From the NCBI GenBank assembly GCA_002284615.2, contig MU069985.1, positions 44,317-57,724 of the forward strand: a stretch of 13,408 bases of DNA, in the 5' to 3' direction. This DNA comes from Dunaliella salina (lineage: Eukaryota; Chlorophyta; Chlorophyceae; Chlamydomonadales; Dunaliellaceae). Below are positions 1-13,408 of this stretch, in pieces (the first letter of the stretch is position 1; each line of letters opens with the position of its first letter). Made by a program: the position numbers and the translations under genes. The notes under the pieces are model-generated. The model saw nothing but the letters and a program-made list of their open reading frames with translations. It was not told the DNA's origin and ran no database searches.

Positions 1-48
<48 letters not shown>
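1..48 (+). repeat. (CA)n microsatellite at the window start
   Basis: This is an uninterrupted CA run that begins at the first base, so its true length is unknown. Confidence 0.98.
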
Positions 49-50
<2 letters not shown>

Positions 51-70
51 GTGCAAATACTGATCCGCAG

Positions 71-12679
<12,609 letters not shown>

Positions 12680-12728
12680 GTGTGCCGTCCTTTGGTTCCT
12701 ACCTCAAACCCTTGTGTACCTGAAATTG

Positions 12729-13050
12729 GCTGGTGCACCTAAATGTCTCAACACTCATGCACCTCCTAAAGGTGACAACGTCTGTGCACCTCCTAGAGAT
12801 CACAACACTGGTGCACCTCATAGAGGTCACAACAATTGCGCACCTCCGAGAGGTCACAACACTGGCACACTTTATAGAGGTCACGACATCTGTGCTCCTC
12901 CAAGGGGTCACAACACTCATGCATCTTCTAGAAGTTGCAAACCCATGCACCTTGTAGAGGTCACGACACTCTTGCTTCTCTAAAGGGTCACAACACTTAT
13001 GCATCTGGTCACAAAACTCGCGAACCTCCAAGATGTCACATCATCTGCAC
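12729..13050 (+). repeat. 27-bp minisatellite, about 12 imperfect units
   Basis: The repeated core is GGTCACAACAC followed by a variable pair, TGCACCTC and TAGA. Units are mostly 26-28 bp with many substitutions. Because 27 is a multiple of three, several frames are open on both strands. In the frame of exon 20 it would encode a nonapeptide repeat (APPRGHNTG-like) until TAA at 12981. Confidence 0.88.
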
Positions 13051-13349
13051 GCCAAAGGAGGTTCAAAAAGGTGCTGGAAGTTGCAGATTGCACACTTGGA
13101 ATGGATGAGCCTGGAGACAACCTGGAAGAAGAATGAAAAAGGAAAGAAGAGAACATAGACAGTGAAAATGCTTGATTCATCAGTGTAGGGGAAGTGCAAT
13201 GCGCCTTTGTATCTTTTTGAAATTGTGATCAGTGGCCATGCTCCAAAAACTTTTAGAGGACAAGAAGGATTGCACATACACACGCTTCCTCACATGCACT
13301 GCCATTCATGCAAATTCATGCAATCAAATGCAAGCAAGGCACGCATGCG
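13051..13349 (+). other. Unassigned 3' region
   Basis: No exon, polyadenylation signal or RNA gene is recognised. Short ATGCA/GCAAG-like motifs occur near 13300-13345. It may be intron or downstream sequence of the channel-like gene. Confidence 0.4.
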
Positions 13350-13360
13350 CACACACACAG

Positions 13361-13408
<48 letters not shown>
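13333..13408 (+). repeat. (CA)n microsatellite at the window end
   Basis: CA-rich sequence from about 13333 with GCGCACACAC interruptions becomes a pure CA run from about 13364 to the last base. It is the same motif and orientation as at the window start. Confidence 0.96.

Noticed and set aside
12699..13031. Minus-strand repeat-encoding frame of 110 codons
   Set aside because: The 27-bp period keeps several frames open on both strands; no splice or composition support.

Overview
This window is eukaryotic nuclear DNA from an intron-rich, repeat-rich genome. It is probably from an alga or another free-living protist, but I cannot name the lineage. No bacterial-style gene is present. Long open frames are rare, and those inside repeats are artefacts of repeat periodicity. 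The real coding signal is a chain of short plus-strand exons with GT donors and AG acceptors, standard genetic code, and splice phases that agree from exon to exon. Both ends of the window are (CA)n tracts and one N lies in a (GT)n tract, so this looks like a contig that stopped at microsatellites.

The chain (about 71 to 12679, 20 proposed exons, roughly 750 codons, both protein ends missing or uncertain) reads as one multi-pass membrane protein. Its centre resembles the polycystin (PKD2-type, TRP-family) cation channels. Exons 6-7 carry a hydrophobic helix followed by a linker containing FQPRL. Exons 7-8 carry the next helix, ending in IVFG. Exons 8-9-10 give a pore segment ending in LLGD, the polycystin selectivity-filter motif. 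Exons 10-11 carry the S6-like helix. Exons 1-3 hold an acidic and Ser-rich region, then a transmembrane segment. Exons 12-20 hold another short hydrophobic stretch and a hydrophilic, partly helical tail.

Region by region: 1-48 CA repeat; 71-1100 exons 1-3; 1101-2828 large introns with exons 4 and 5; 2860-2935 GA repeat; 3170-3600 nested tandem repeats; 3676-3780 exon 6, whose 3' end and donor lie in a 46-bp tandem repeat; 3918-4109 a 39-bp minisatellite; 4362-5292 exons 7-9 (core and pore); 5460-5650 a 30-bp/90-bp higher-order minisatellite; 6477-7537 exons 10-12; 8024-8385 a 22-nt microexon with four diverged downstream copies; 8556-9548 exons 14-16; about 10000-10060 a minus-strand tRNA-like SINE fragment; 10230-10642 a 151-bp higher-order repeat that contains the exon 17 acceptor; 10643-12679 exons 17-20; 12729-13050 a 27-bp minisatellite; 13350-13408 CA repeat.

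The most unusual theme is that three splice junctions of this gene sit inside tandem repeats that copy the junction itself: a donor (exon 6), an acceptor (exon 17) and a whole microexon (exon 13). This suggests introns that grow by junction-spanning tandem duplication. In the microexon case it also raises the possibility of mutually exclusive splicing. A second point is the S6 helix: its coding frame extends 27 nt upstream of the only usable AG, up to a position that is one base change from a good acceptor. No search or RNA evidence was available, so the exon model is inferred from phases and motifs only.
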